Source: Trema orientale (Eukaryota > Streptophyta > Magnoliopsida > Rosales > Cannabaceae). From it: a DNA stretch of 64,000 nt. The number at the start of each line of letters is the position of its first letter. The first letter of the stretch is position 1. Of the stretch, positions 22,841-34,100 are shown one piece after another. The DNA lies in assembly GCA_002914845.1 (NCBI GenBank), contig JXTC01000287.1:259628-323627 (forward strand), read 5' to 3'. The position numbers were made by a program, and so were the translations under genes. The notes under the pieces were generated by a model. That model was not told where the DNA came from, did not search any database, and was given only the letters and a program-made list of their open reading frames with translations.

Positions 22841-25132
22841 GAAATTTCTTTTTCCATTCTTCAAATCACCAAAAACTTTAACAATGGAGCAATGAAAAGA
22901 AAAATATTAATTTATAATCGTATATGCATATATTAGAAATCGGAAACATGGTGTATCGTGTAATTTAATAAAATCATGTATATATCATATGTCATATATA
23001 TATAGTATATCCAATATATTTATGTACTAAATGAGTAATGTATCATTCTATTGTTTCAAACCCTTATATATGTATATGTATATATATTTAGGATAACAAC
23101 TTATTTGAGTCGATAATGAAGAAAAAAACAATGTGCAACACTCTTTAAAAAAAAAAAAAAAAGACGTGTTATAATTATGAGTTGAGAATCATGAGTTGAG
23201 AGAAAACTAAAATAATACTGAGAGAAATTAAGTTATTGTTTGAGTTTTTTTCTTTTTATATATCATATTGTTTTGATTACAATTTTTCATATTTATCTTT
23301 CTAGAAGAAAAAAAAAACAGACGAAAAACAAGAAAATTTGGAGGTAAAAAATAAAACAGCCATAAAAAGAGAGAGAGAGAGATACAATTGGTGGGGAATC
23401 ATGCACAATTTTTTTTTTTCAAAAAAGAGGATATCAACTTAAAATTAAAAACAAATATTTAAACAAAATAAAATTTAACTTAATAATAGCTTCAAACCCC
23501 ACTTTTATTGTTTCCATTATTAGTACAACAAAATAAGGAATGTACAAAACAAAATCAAAATAGTAAAACAATTCTTTTGTGATGTAAAAAGAAAATGAAT
23601 GTACATAGTCAAATTATTGATGGATTTAGAACTTTTCTTTTTCTTTTTCTTTTTTTTTTAATAATTTTCCCCCCTTCAACCCTTTTTTCTTTTACCTCTT
23701 TAAAAGGAGCTGCTCCTTTTCTTTCCCCTACTTTTTGGTTACTAATTTAAAGATTAACCAATTACAGTATTGGTTTCTAACTACCAAATTAATTGCTAGT
23801 TTTCACTAAACAAATTGTGTTGATTTCGGGCATAAACTAACTTGGTTACTGATTTCAATAATATAATTAACAAAATTGGTTATTAGTTTCCAAATAACCC
23901 AATTAGTTTCTAATTAAGATTGGCAATTCATGTAGTCGTGATGTGTTCGAGTCGAAATGATAAGACTCCAAGAGACAACTGGGTTGATCAGTTGTCTTCG
24001 AAAGTCTACATGATCAGTTAAAAATCAACCCAGGTGTGCTATGCAAGAGTTTATGTTCTTATTCATCATAAGTTAGGTATTCATGTAATTTGCACAAGCA
24101 TAACTTTGTAAGAGGAAATATCATAAATTAATTATTTAAAAAGACCCTAATTTATAAAAAATCATAAGATAAAAGAAAAATAGTTGATATATTTATTTAC
24201 ACAATTAAAAAAAAAGATGATCTCAAAAATATCTTCTCTAGTATTTCTGAATATCATCTGTTCTTTTGAATATCATCTATTCTTTGAAAATCTAAAAGTA
24301 CATATCTCCTCTATTCTTCAAAGAGTAATAATAGATCTATACAAAATTTACTCCCAAAATTCACGCACAATGACGTGACATGCTTTTTTAACAAATTATG
24401 TACATGGTGAGATCCTACCTAAAAAGAACATGGATGATTAAAAAACACATCACATCATCATCTTTAACTTTTGTATATTAATTTTGTGTGTCCTTAGTAT
24501 ATTACTCTTTTTTAAAATATGAAAAAAGTATACATATGTATATTTTAGGTAAAGCTTGTAATATGATATATCTAAAATATATTTACATATGTTCAAAAAA
24601 AATTTGCCAAATACTTCTATCTATTTGGTAAAATAAAAAAAAATCACGTGTTTTAATTCTGGTATATAAGAAAATTGTTGATGATGTGCTTTTTTCACAA
24701 TAGTTTTTAATATTTTTTAAGAGTTATTTGAATATCAATATCCAAAACGCATTACTATCATTTAGGGGAAATAGATCAGTAAAAAATTTGACCAAAAAGA
24801 TAGGAAAAATTTTTACTTTTTATTTTTGAAAAATAGATGGAATACTTTTCTTGATTTTTTGAGAACTTGAGGTAATATATATTTAGCTTCCCTCAAACAA
24901 AATATACATATACTTATATATATATATATTTAGTCACAATAAATGGGGTATTTTAGGATTATCTTATTAAAATAAATTAATTGACCAAGGGCATTAATGT
25001 TAATTAGAAAAAAATTTGACCAAAGAGATGGAATAATTTTGGATCTTTTAGGAGAGCTAGTATAAAAATGATATAATATTTAGTTGTAATAGAGCGATGT
25101 TTTTGGGATTACATTGTTAAAAAAATTAATGA
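22841..25132. other. AT-rich intergenic, no gene seen
   Basis: Very AT-rich with TA-rich steps and T-runs. ORF-length openings are chance products of composition. Confidence 0.5.
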
Positions 25133-25402
25133 GAAATTTAGGTGGATAATCAATATTTTAAATTTGATTAAGTAGATATCCACTTTTTAAATTTTATAGC
25201 TAAATGTCCAAGTATATATATTTTTATACTTGGTAGATAAACATAACTACTAATTTTAGTTACTGTACTGAAATGTACTGGGTATATAATTTTTTATATC
25301 TGGTATATAAAATTTTACACTTAGTATATAAACATATATACCAGATATTTTGCTATAAAATTTGATAAATGGATATTTACTTAAATTGAGCCTAAAATTT
25401 GG
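25133..25402. mobile_element. About 270-bp TIR element
   Basis: TTAAGTAGATATCCAC and AAATTTTATAGCTAAAT at 25168-25206 are mirrored as TAAATGGATATTTACTTAA preceded by GCTATAAAATTT at 25350-25387. The centre repeats CTTGGTATATAA / TGGTATATAA words. Non-coding. A related fragment appears near 40655-40790. Confidence 0.45.
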
Positions 25403-26574
25403 TCATATTTTTATAAAGCCCAAAATTAATTAGCTTCACATAATTAGTATGTTGGGACGGAGAATCACAATCCAACTAACTTCCTTGTTTTACTTTTCAT
25501 CTGAATTAAATTATTGTGAAATGATTTATATATCTCAATTTTTTTATAAGGGTTATAACACTAACATATTCATTTATAGGTGGACATTTTAATACTTGAC
25601 CGAGTTAGATTTTTATTTCTAAACTCCTAATAGATATATAAACAACGAAAACAGAATGGAATTGATTTTAATTTCACCTTCTAATAGCTATGTAAACATA
25701 AGAAAGATGGTCATTGACTCTGTTTCATTTCTTCTCATCCATCTTTTAACTGTTTTCTTTTTTTCATAATTCTTTTCATTATAGATTAATATACACCATT
25801 ATTTAATTTGAACTATTAGCGTAGGTTTTACAACAAAATTCACGGGAACCATACTCATCAATTATAATAATGGGATGTGTTTGTCTTTTATGTTTTATTT
25901 GGTAGGAGGAATTTGCGAAAAAATGGAGAGGCTTAGAGTGAGAGATAAAATCTTTTGTTAGTAAGAGAGATTGAGGGAGGGAGAGGAGAAGGTAGGAGGA
26001 TAAGCTTTCCTTAAAGATGTCAATGGGACGTGCCAGCTTTGTGTTGTGTATATGGACAAGTATACTCAATCTTTTCTTTATTTTTTAATGTAAGGTATAC
26101 ACGTTTTAAAAGTTATTTATAAAAATAAAAAGTAAGAAAGGGATAATATGATAATTTTGTAAATAAATAGTTTCCATTTTTTTTTTATCGAATAACTAAA
26201 AGATTGATACTTTAATCTCTCTCCGTATTATTATTTTTTCCTCTAAGCTCTACATCCCCAGGACGAAGGCACGGTATTACTTATCCCAACTCAATTTTAT
26301 TTTTCCTTTTAAAAGAATCTAATTATTCACATGTTTTTTATATTTTTTGAACCTAAATTACACATAAAGTCCCTAATCAAAAATAGGAAAAAAATACAAA
26401 AAAGCACTCATAAAATAGACAAAATATAATATTAGCCCCCACTAAACTAGAATCCTAGCTCCGTTTCTGTTCATCCATCCTTCCTTCCTTCCTTCCTGCA
26501 CCTCCTTCTTATTACCAAACATAGTGTTAATAATAACTTGGCTCCTCCCTCCTACCAAACATAGCGTTAATAAG

Positions 26575-27090
26575 GGATAATTGTTTTTTTTTATACCTTG
26601 TATTTTGACTGTTTATTTAGTTTATACCTTATATTTTGGTTATTATCAACAATGAGTTTCAAATATAGAATTTGTAACAAATTTATACCCTCTCTGAGTC
26701 AAACACCAACTTTCAACTATCATGTTTACCAAAATATTCTAAAAATAGTAAAAATGTAGTTTTTAAAAGAAATCACATTTAAAACATATATAAAATTGAA
26801 AAATGGTTTTATAAATAATATTCAATTTTTGTAGGTTTTTGCATCTTTTAACTTATTTTTTCTTTTAGCTATTTATTTTAATTATTTTTAAATTTAAATT
26901 AAGTATTAAAATATAGATCTTTAAAGTTTAAAAGAGTATTTTGATAAACTTAATGGTCAAATTGGTATTCAACATAAAAAAAGTATAAATTTATTACAAA
27001 TTTTAAATTTAGAAATCAATATTGATAATAAGCAAAATATAAAATATAAATTGAACAACTAGTTAAAATAAAGTATAGAAATATAATTAA
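26575..27090. mobile_element. About 515-bp long-TIR element
   Basis: The left arm (TTTATACCTTGTATTTTGAC, GGTTATTATCAA, TAACAAATTTATACC, ACCAAAATATTCT) is matched by the complement of the right arm over roughly 150 bases (TTTTGATAAAC, GTATAAATTTATTAC, TTGATAATAAGC). Non-coding. It borders the GDPD copy 1 promoter. Confidence 0.55.
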
Positions 27091-27099
27091 CACAATAAC

Positions 27100-27567
27100 T
27101 TCAAGAAGCCAAAAGTCTGCACATGCTACCTCAGAAATAAATAAATCTGCACATGCTCTTCGTGGACCATACCTAGGACAATTCTTTTCCTTATATGATA
27201 AATAACAAAATGTTGGATCACATGGATCGTGACTCTTGAGGCAACACTAAAATAACAATCTTAAAACTTAAAAAAATAGTGGCAAGTGCCTGCCATTTTA
27301 ATATTTTTCAAATTCATATCGTTATCCATCTATTTAAAAGTTGAAACTGAAAATTAAAAAATGTGTACTTGTAGTATTTAAAAGAAAATTTAAGATAAAC
27401 GTGGTATTACAATGAGCAGAAAATTATATCCAAATAGTCAAACCAGAACGCGGTACACGTCTTATGTGACTCCCTCTCTATAAAAACAACTAGAAATATA
27501 TAAATTGGAAGTAACAACAGAGCAGTCTAAAGCCAAGTAGAGAAGTTAGCGAAGCTCAAACACCATA
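27100..27567 (+). promoter_or_regulatory. Native promoter and 5-prime leader of GDPD copy 1, displaced by an LTR element
   Basis: Similar to the region upstream of GDPD copy 2 (45915-46820): shared TGCACATGCTCTTC-like, ATCTTAAAACT, AAACCAGAA/AAACTAGAA and the leader AGAGAAGTTAG. A TATA box CTATAAAAAC lies at 27478-27487. The leader is cut at 27567, six to ten bases before the original ATG, by the retrotransposon. This promoter now lies 3.6 kb from the exon 1 that precedes the rest of the gene. Confidence 0.6.
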
Positions 27568-27948
27568 TGATGAGGAATATGAATAAGCTACATTAGGAAT
27601 CTATATGATTATTATTAATTAGACTATTTTAGGTTTATGTAATTATGTTTTATTTATTTGTTAGGTTTTATTTAGTTTTGAGTAACTAGTTTAATATTTT
27701 TCTTTTATGTTTGTTTCTAGAATATGGTAGTTTCCTAATTTTGTCTAAGAGCTTCTCTATAAATAAGCTCTTCTATGTTCATTATTTTTCAGACTTGATT
27801 AATGATATACAATTATTCAGAAATTCTCTCTCTAATATTCTTCTTCTCTCTCTAAAGTTCTTCCTCTTCTTCTCTAAATTCTTCCTAAATTCCTCTCTTT
27901 CTCTTCTCTTTCTCATCTATTCTAAATTTTCACTCTTGTTCTACATCA
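27568..27948 (+). repeat. Left LTR
   Basis: 381 bases, TG...CA. About 12 differences from the right LTR, all within the first about 250 bases; the last about 115 bases are identical. It contains TATAAATA in the same position as the right LTR, followed by a pyrimidine-rich stretch. Confidence 0.8.
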
Positions 27949-28259
27949 CCATGATGACCATGGTTTTCCCACGCTGTAAGCTCCATTATTTCATCCTAAT
28001 GATCCATTTTTTCAATTATGTCTTTCATAATCATCAATTCTTCGTAATGGATTTCTCTTAAAAGTTCCTATTTCGAACAGAGAATTTCTGCATATATGTA
28101 ACATTCTTTTATACATATATGTTTATATATATATATATAGGTTCTCAATCTAATAGGTATTTTTTTTTACCTATTGATATGTATATTTTTTTAACCGTTG
28201 TATCATGATCTAACAACTACCATAATTTGAGTTATTAGAAAAAATAATAATAAAAATAA

Positions 28260-28431
28260 GGGGATGGCTACGGTAGGGGCGTCCCTACGTAAGGTCATGC
28301 CTTAATTATCGTTTGATAGGAATCTGTGAGGAATAACAGGAATGTGTGGAGAATCTATTTATATACAGATTCCCATCCAACGGTGAATAGACAAGGCCCT
28401 ACGTAGGGGCGCCCCTACTGTAGACGCGCCC
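28260..28431 (+). mobile_element. Mutator-type MITE nested in a smaller MITE
   Basis: Same 172-base family as 21416. The perfect 9-base duplication TAAAAATAA lies at 28251-28259 and 28432-28440. It sits inside the element whose solo form is at 9718-9890, which dates this insertion as the younger of the two. Confidence 0.85.
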
Positions 28432-28545
28432 TAAAAATAAATACTCATTATTTAATATTTTTCTCTCATCACTTTTTACTATAAAAGACCTGACCAAATG
28501 AGCAAAATAATACTTATAAATAGGATTAAAAAAAATACTCACTGA

Positions 28546-29165
28546 TAGGGGTGTTTAAAAAAACCGCCAAACCGTGAAAACCGCCTAATCCAGTCCAAAC
28601 CGCCCAATCCAGGCAGATTCTCTTCTTAAATGGCCGGTTACGGATTAGAAAAAATAAAAACCGACCTGGCCGGTTCGGTTTTTTGTTTTGGGCAAATTCG
28701 GTCGGATTGAAACCAAACTGGCCAATAAATTTGTATATGTATTTTTCTTTTATAAAAAATATGTATATTAATAGTTAAAAATTTAAACTCATTCATTTTA
28801 ATTGAATAATGATTACTTTTAACTCATTTAAGATTATGTCACTTAAGACTCTTATGATATTTTAGACTTTAAATCTTATTGCTGTAATATATTTAAGATT
28901 AAAGACTTTAAGTTTACTATTCAATTTTGATTAGGTTGTAAGTTGTAACTAAAATTTAAGTTTACTAGGACTTTCGATTTGGTTATAACTTTTAACTATG
29001 TTATGGTTTCGTTTTATATTTGAACTTTATATTTTAGATGAAATATGATTATGATATGAGCTTAGTTGATGTTGTAATAATTCAAATTTTGTAAGTTTTC
29101 AAACCGCGGAAACCGTCCAAACCGGCCGCAAAAATGTAGGTACGGTCTGGCCGGTTTGAATCGAC
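28546..29165 (+). mobile_element. hAT-like element, truncated copy
   Basis: Left 620 bases of the element fully present at 31728-32448: TAGGGGTGTTTAAA start and CCGG/AACCG-rich subterminal parts. The right end is replaced by unrelated sequence at 29166. Confidence 0.75.
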
Positions 29166-29217
29166 NAATCCCTTTTTTTTGTGTTTATTTTCGTCCCAAA
29201 AAAAAAAAAAAAAAAAA

Positions 29218-29373
29218 GTACTGTTCATAACCGGCACTGTTCACAACCGGTACTGTTCAAAACTGGCACTGTTCACAGCCGGTACTGTTCAAAACTGGTA
29301 TTATTCCAAAAAACCGGCACTGTTCACAACCGGTACTGTTCAAAACCGGTACTGTTCAAAACCGGTACTGTTC
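29218..29373 (+). repeat. 16-bp minisatellite, about 10 units
   Basis: Consensus GTACTGTTCAAAACCG, alternating GT/GC at the first two bases and CAAAA/CACAA inside. One unit is expanded by an A-run. It is flanked by A-runs of about 19 and 13. Reading frames through it are repeats of the same dipeptide pattern and are not considered coding. Confidence 0.9.
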
Positions 29374-29662
29374 CAAAAAAAAAAAAAATCTGGTCATCTT
29401 CCTTAAACCTAGCCACCTTGCTTCAGCCACCACCCACCACTGCTTTCGCATCAGTTCCCGACAACACCAACTCCCCACTAGCCCAATTTCACATACCAAC
29501 AGTAGAAGCATTTTTGGAGGTCCAAATTGGTCAAAATTGGATTCGAAGATTTTTGCACTTGCACCCTTGTTTGGTAACAATTTCTACTCTTGAAGATTTT
29601 TCTTATGGTTTTATTAGTTGGAAAATTCATGAATGTGTTTTGATCCATTATAATAATTGAAT

Positions 29663-30553
29663 ATGAGTGTTCCAATTTATTCTCCATACTATTACTATAA
29701 ACCATATAAGGATAATCGATATTATCATGATTCGCAATATGACCGTCTTCCATATTATCCTCAACAATATCATAGCCACTTTAGTTATTACCCTGAGGAG
29801 ATACAACACAATGATAGGGTCATAGGAGATGTTCCTGCCTATGATGGTACTCCAGACTATAATATCTTTTTAGCTTGGGTAAGTGCTCTTGAGGAATTCT
29901 TTGACTATCATAATTTCACTGATGATCAATGTATTTTTTATGCTAGTTGAAAATTAGTTGGACCTGCTAAAGTTCACTGGAAACTAATAAAACGTGAAAT
30001 TGAACATTTCTATCATCCGCCTATCACTTTGTGGGTTAAGATGAAAGAAAAATTGGAAAAGATGTTCTTCTATCAACCTAGTGTCAGTCACGTTCCAGAA
30101 ACTGAAACTTTTTATAGCCAACCCACAGTTGATCCTGCCTTAGTTTGTCGCCTTCGCAAAAATATAGCCGACATGAAAATCGATTTAGCTAATATTAGCC
30201 AACTTTGCCAAGACATAAGGGATGTTATTACCACTCCATGTAAGTCAGTTTGTAAAAGTTCTATTAAGGGTGAGAGAACTAAATTTGTTGAGGAGGACGA
30301 GATCGTTGAGGAAAAAGCGCTGGTTAAATATGTTGAGGAAGATAATTCTAATAAGGAACGAGTAATTGAATCTAATGTGAAAGATAATTCTAGTATTGTC
30401 GAAATCATTATTACTTCCCCATCTTGTGATCCTAGTCAACATAAGCCTCCAATTTCTATAGTTTCTCTTGGATCTAATGCCCATTTATTTAATTTTCTTT
30501 CTAATATGACTATTGAACTAGTTTTCAATGAGATAGATTTGTTTACTTACTGA
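29663..30553 (+). pseudogene. Ty3/Gypsy-type gag remnant
   Basis: A 297-codon frame with one internal TGA at 29948-29950. The N-terminal 45 residues are Tyr-rich (YYYYKPYKDNRYY). The capsid-like core reads YDGTPDYNIFLAWVSALEEF, then FTDDQCIFYAS, VHWKLIKREIE and TLWVKMKEKLEKMF, the usual retrotransposon gag pattern. An acidic Lys/Glu-rich part follows. No CCHC zinc knuckle and no pol domain are present. The frame ends about 200 bases before the right LTR, so the element never carried pol or lost it cleanly. Confidence 0.75.
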
Positions 30554-30749
30554 GGTGTTCCAAGACCTCCTATGTTCTCTCCTATGTTTATTACGCAGAG
30601 AACGTGGTTCAATTGTGCTGTTTACAGATCCTACATTTTTATCAAGAATCAAGACTTTCAATTGAAGAATTTCCTCCGATTCCGCTTGTTGCTTCATGGT
30701 CTACCAGAGTTTTAACTCGTCGGAGTCGAGTTCTTGAACCCCGGGAGAA

Positions 30750-31130
30750 TGATGAGGAATATGAATAAGCTATATTAGGAATCTATATGATTATTATTAA
30801 TTAGACTATTTTAGGTTTATATAATTATGTTTTATTTAATTATTAGGTTTTATTTAGTTTTGAGTAACTAGTTTAATATTTCCCTTTTATGTTTATTTCT
30901 AGAATATGACAGTTTCCTAGTTTTGTCTAAGAGCTTCTCTATAAATAAGCTCTTCTATGTTCATTATTTTTCAGACTTGATTAATGATATACAACTTTTC
31001 AGAAATTCTCTCTCTAATATTCTTCTTCTCTCTCTAAAGTTCTTCCTCTTCTTCTCTAAATTCTTCCTAAATTCCTCTCTTTCTCTTCTCTTTCTCATCT
31101 ATTCTAAATTTTCACTCTTGTTCTACATCA
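30750..31130 (+). promoter_or_regulatory. Right LTR, candidate promoter of GDPD copy 1
   Basis: 381 bases preceded by polypurine GGGAGAA. It ends two bases before the GDPD start codon. TATAAATA at 30940-30947 would place transcription starts near 30970, leaving a CT-rich leader of about 160 bases leading straight into the coding sequence. Confidence 0.6.
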
Positions 31131-31132
31131 CC

Positions 31133-34100
31133 ATGATGACCATGGTTTTCCCACGCTGTAAGCTCCATTATTTCATCCTAATGATCCATTTTTTCAATTA
31201 TGTCTTTCATAATCATCAATTCTTCGTAATGGATTTCTCTTAAAAGTTCCTATTTCGAACAGAGAATTTCTGCATATATGTAACATTCTTTTATACATAT
31301 ATGTTTATATATATATATATAGGTTCTCAATCTAATAGGTATTTTTTTTTACCTATTGATATGTATATTTTTTTAACCGTTGTATCATGATCTAACAACT
31401 ACCATAATTTGAGTTATTAGAAAAAATAATAATAAAAATAAGGGGATGGCTACGGTAGGGGCGTCCCTACGTAAGGTCATGCCTTAGTTATCGTTTGATA
31501 GGAATCTGTGAGGAATAACAGGAATGTGTGGAGAATCTATTTATATACAGATTCCCATCCAACGGTGAATAGACAAGGCCCTACGTAGGGGCGCCCCTAC
31601 TGTAGACGCGCCCTAAAAATAAATACTCATTATTTAATATTTTTCTCTCATCACTTTTTACTATAAAAGACCTGACCAAATGAGCAAAATAATACTTATA
31701 AATAGGATTAAAAAAAATACTCACTGATAGGGGTGTTTAAAAAAACCGCCAAACCGTGAAAACCGCCTAATCCAGTCCAAACCGCCCAATCCAGGCAGAT
31801 TCTCTTCTTAAATGGCCGGTTACGGATTAGAAAAAATAAAAACCGACCTGGCCGGTTCGGTTTTTTGTTTTGGGCAAATTCGGTCGGATTGAAACCAAAC
31901 TGGCCAATAAATTTGTATATGTATTTTTCTTTTATAAAAAATATGTATATTAATAGTTAAAAATTTAAACTCATTCATTTTAATTGAATAATGATTACTT
32001 TTAACTCATTTAAGATTATGTCACTTAAGACTCTTATGATATTTTAGACTTTAAATCTTATTGCTGTAATATATTTAAGATTAAAGACTTTAAGTTTACT
32101 ATTCAATTTTGATTAGGTTGTAAGTTGTAACTAAAATTTAAGTTTACTAGGACTTTCGATTTGGTTATAACTTTTAACTATGTTATGGTTTCGTTTTATA
32201 TTTGAACTTTATATTTTAGATGAAATATGATTATGATATGAGCTTAGTTGATGTTGTAATAATTCAAATTTTGTAAGTTTTCAAACCGCGGAAACCGTCC
32301 AAACCGGCCGCAAAAATGTAGGTACGGTCTGGCCGGTTTGAATCGACTAACTCAAACCGCACGGATTGGTAAACCGGCCAAACCGCACATTCAGATTGGT
32401 TTCTAGATTGACAATTTAGACTGTCCAGACCCGCCATGAACACCCCTACTTACTGAATTGATGCCATATGCGTATATATGTATATATATACGCAACACAA
32501 ATTTTGAATGCGGTTTATGATCTGAACAGGCACTAACCAATTTGGGTTTTTGTTATTACTTGTTGTTGGGTGTTATGGAAGGCCTCTCTACCCGCTTCCA
32601 AGTAAATCCAGCCATGGGAATAGGCAGCCTCTGCAAACTTCTCGTCCGTACAATATTGCTCATCGAGGTTCCAATGGGGAGATTCCTGAAGAAACTGCAG
32701 CTGCATACAAGGTAGTACTAAATCTGTTTTTATTATGAGGTATTATTGAATCATACACTACAATATTGTACATGTATATATATTCAATATAAAATTAAGA
32801 ACAAATTGATATGTACTTTTTGAATCATGAGACTAGCACAACTGAGAGATCTAAGACTTTCAATCCTACAACTGTTGACGACCGACCATTAGTGTCCTAC
32901 AAGTTTCGACTATCGGTCCTAAAATTTTTTAGTCCTAAAAATGTCCTTTCGAAAAAGTCATAGAAAAATATTTTGGCCTATATTATCCTACCCGTGCCCA
33001 ATACCCAAATATTATAGGAATTTTTTTTAATGCAAATATTATGGGATTTTTTTTTCTTTATCATTATTTGAGAAATTTAATTACAAAGCAGTTTCTTCTT
33101 ATGGGTAATAACAAAAAAGATTCTGATGAAATGCTCAGTTCCTATGTTTTCATAAATAACAAAAAAAAAATTGACAAATCAATGCGAATATTACCCTTTG
33201 TCTAATTTGGTCTAAATTAAGTGAGAATTATTTTTTCAATGACCAAGATACTCTTACTTAAACACAATTAATGAGCTAAAAATTAAAAAAAAAATAAAAA
33301 AAATTATATAAGACTTTTAATTCACTATGTATTCTTTTTTTTTTTTTCTTACTTATTTTTATCTTCCATCCACCATTATTTGTTGTTTTTAAGTTATATG
33401 TGTTTTGGTTACAAGTTTAGAAGAAGAATAATTTTATCTTTTTGGATAGATAAAAGGGTAAAATTTTAGTAATTTGCTAATTTAAGAGAATTTTTTTTAT
33501 TTATAAAAAAAATAAAAAAAACTTATAATAAAATTAAAAGTACTCATCATTTGCCTTATTGAGACCCTTCAATATCATATTCCTCACTTTCTCTTTCTTT
33601 CTTCTCCATTTTTCTACGGCTTCACTCATTCAGAACTACCAATAAATGTCTCTCAGATTGTAAATAACAAGTAATTATATTATTTATTAGAGAAAACGTT
33701 ATAAAATGACCTTATATTTCAACTCTTTTTTCACGAAACTCCTTGTGTATTAAGACATATGAGAAAATTTCTTGAATTTGATTTTTTATTACAAAAAATC
33801 TTTAATTTGACAACTTTTGAAATATGGCCTTCTCATATAAACTAAATTGAAAAAATTATTAATAAATGACAAAATTCCTCTCAATGGATGGTAGATTTAC
33901 GTTTATATTACATTTTTATTTTCTATTTGTATACATAAATAATTATTTAAAAATTATTTTATCACTTATGAGATCATTTGGAAAATCGAAATATTGTTTG
34001 GAAACTAGTGTAGACAATACTTAAATTTATTTAAAAGTTAAATATACCATTTACTTAGAGTAATTTTTTTATTTAAATCAATTTTCTTAATTTTAATAAT

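Larger units (their letters stand above)
27949..29165 (+). repeat. Second copy of GDPD exon 1 and most of intron 1
   Basis: Matches 31131-32347 with a single base difference seen (28310 A against 31492 G; offset 3182). It includes a full exon 1 (27951-27975, ATGATGACCATGG..., donor CGCT|GTAAGC), the small MITE with its nested Mutator MITE, and the left 620 bases of the hAT-like element. It stops at the N at 29166, after which the sequence is unrelated. With no exon 2 directly behind it, this copy could contribute to a protein only by splicing across to 32530. Confidence 0.8.
27568..31130 (+). mobile_element. Gag-only LTR retrotransposon (TR-GAG-like), rearranged
   Basis: Two 381-base repeats, TGATGAGG...ACATCA, in direct orientation bound the element. 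The flanking 5-mers CCATA (27563-27567) and CCATG (31131-31135) look like a target duplication with one change. Inside are a gag-like frame and a polypurine-type GGGAGAA just before the right repeat. There is no protease, reverse transcriptase or integrase, so it is non-autonomous. A primer-binding site is missing because the sequence after the left repeat is not retroviral: it is a second copy of GDPD exon 1 and intron 1, up to an ambiguous base at 29166. Confidence 0.7.

Noticed and set aside
27711-28061. 116-codon frame, repeated at 30923-31243
   Set aside because: It runs through the LTR end, GDPD exon 1 and intron 1. Splicing and the paralogue show that only the short exon 1 is coding.
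29179-29406. CRISPR-like repeat pattern
   Set aside because: Units follow one another without spacers in a plant genome; it is a minisatellite.
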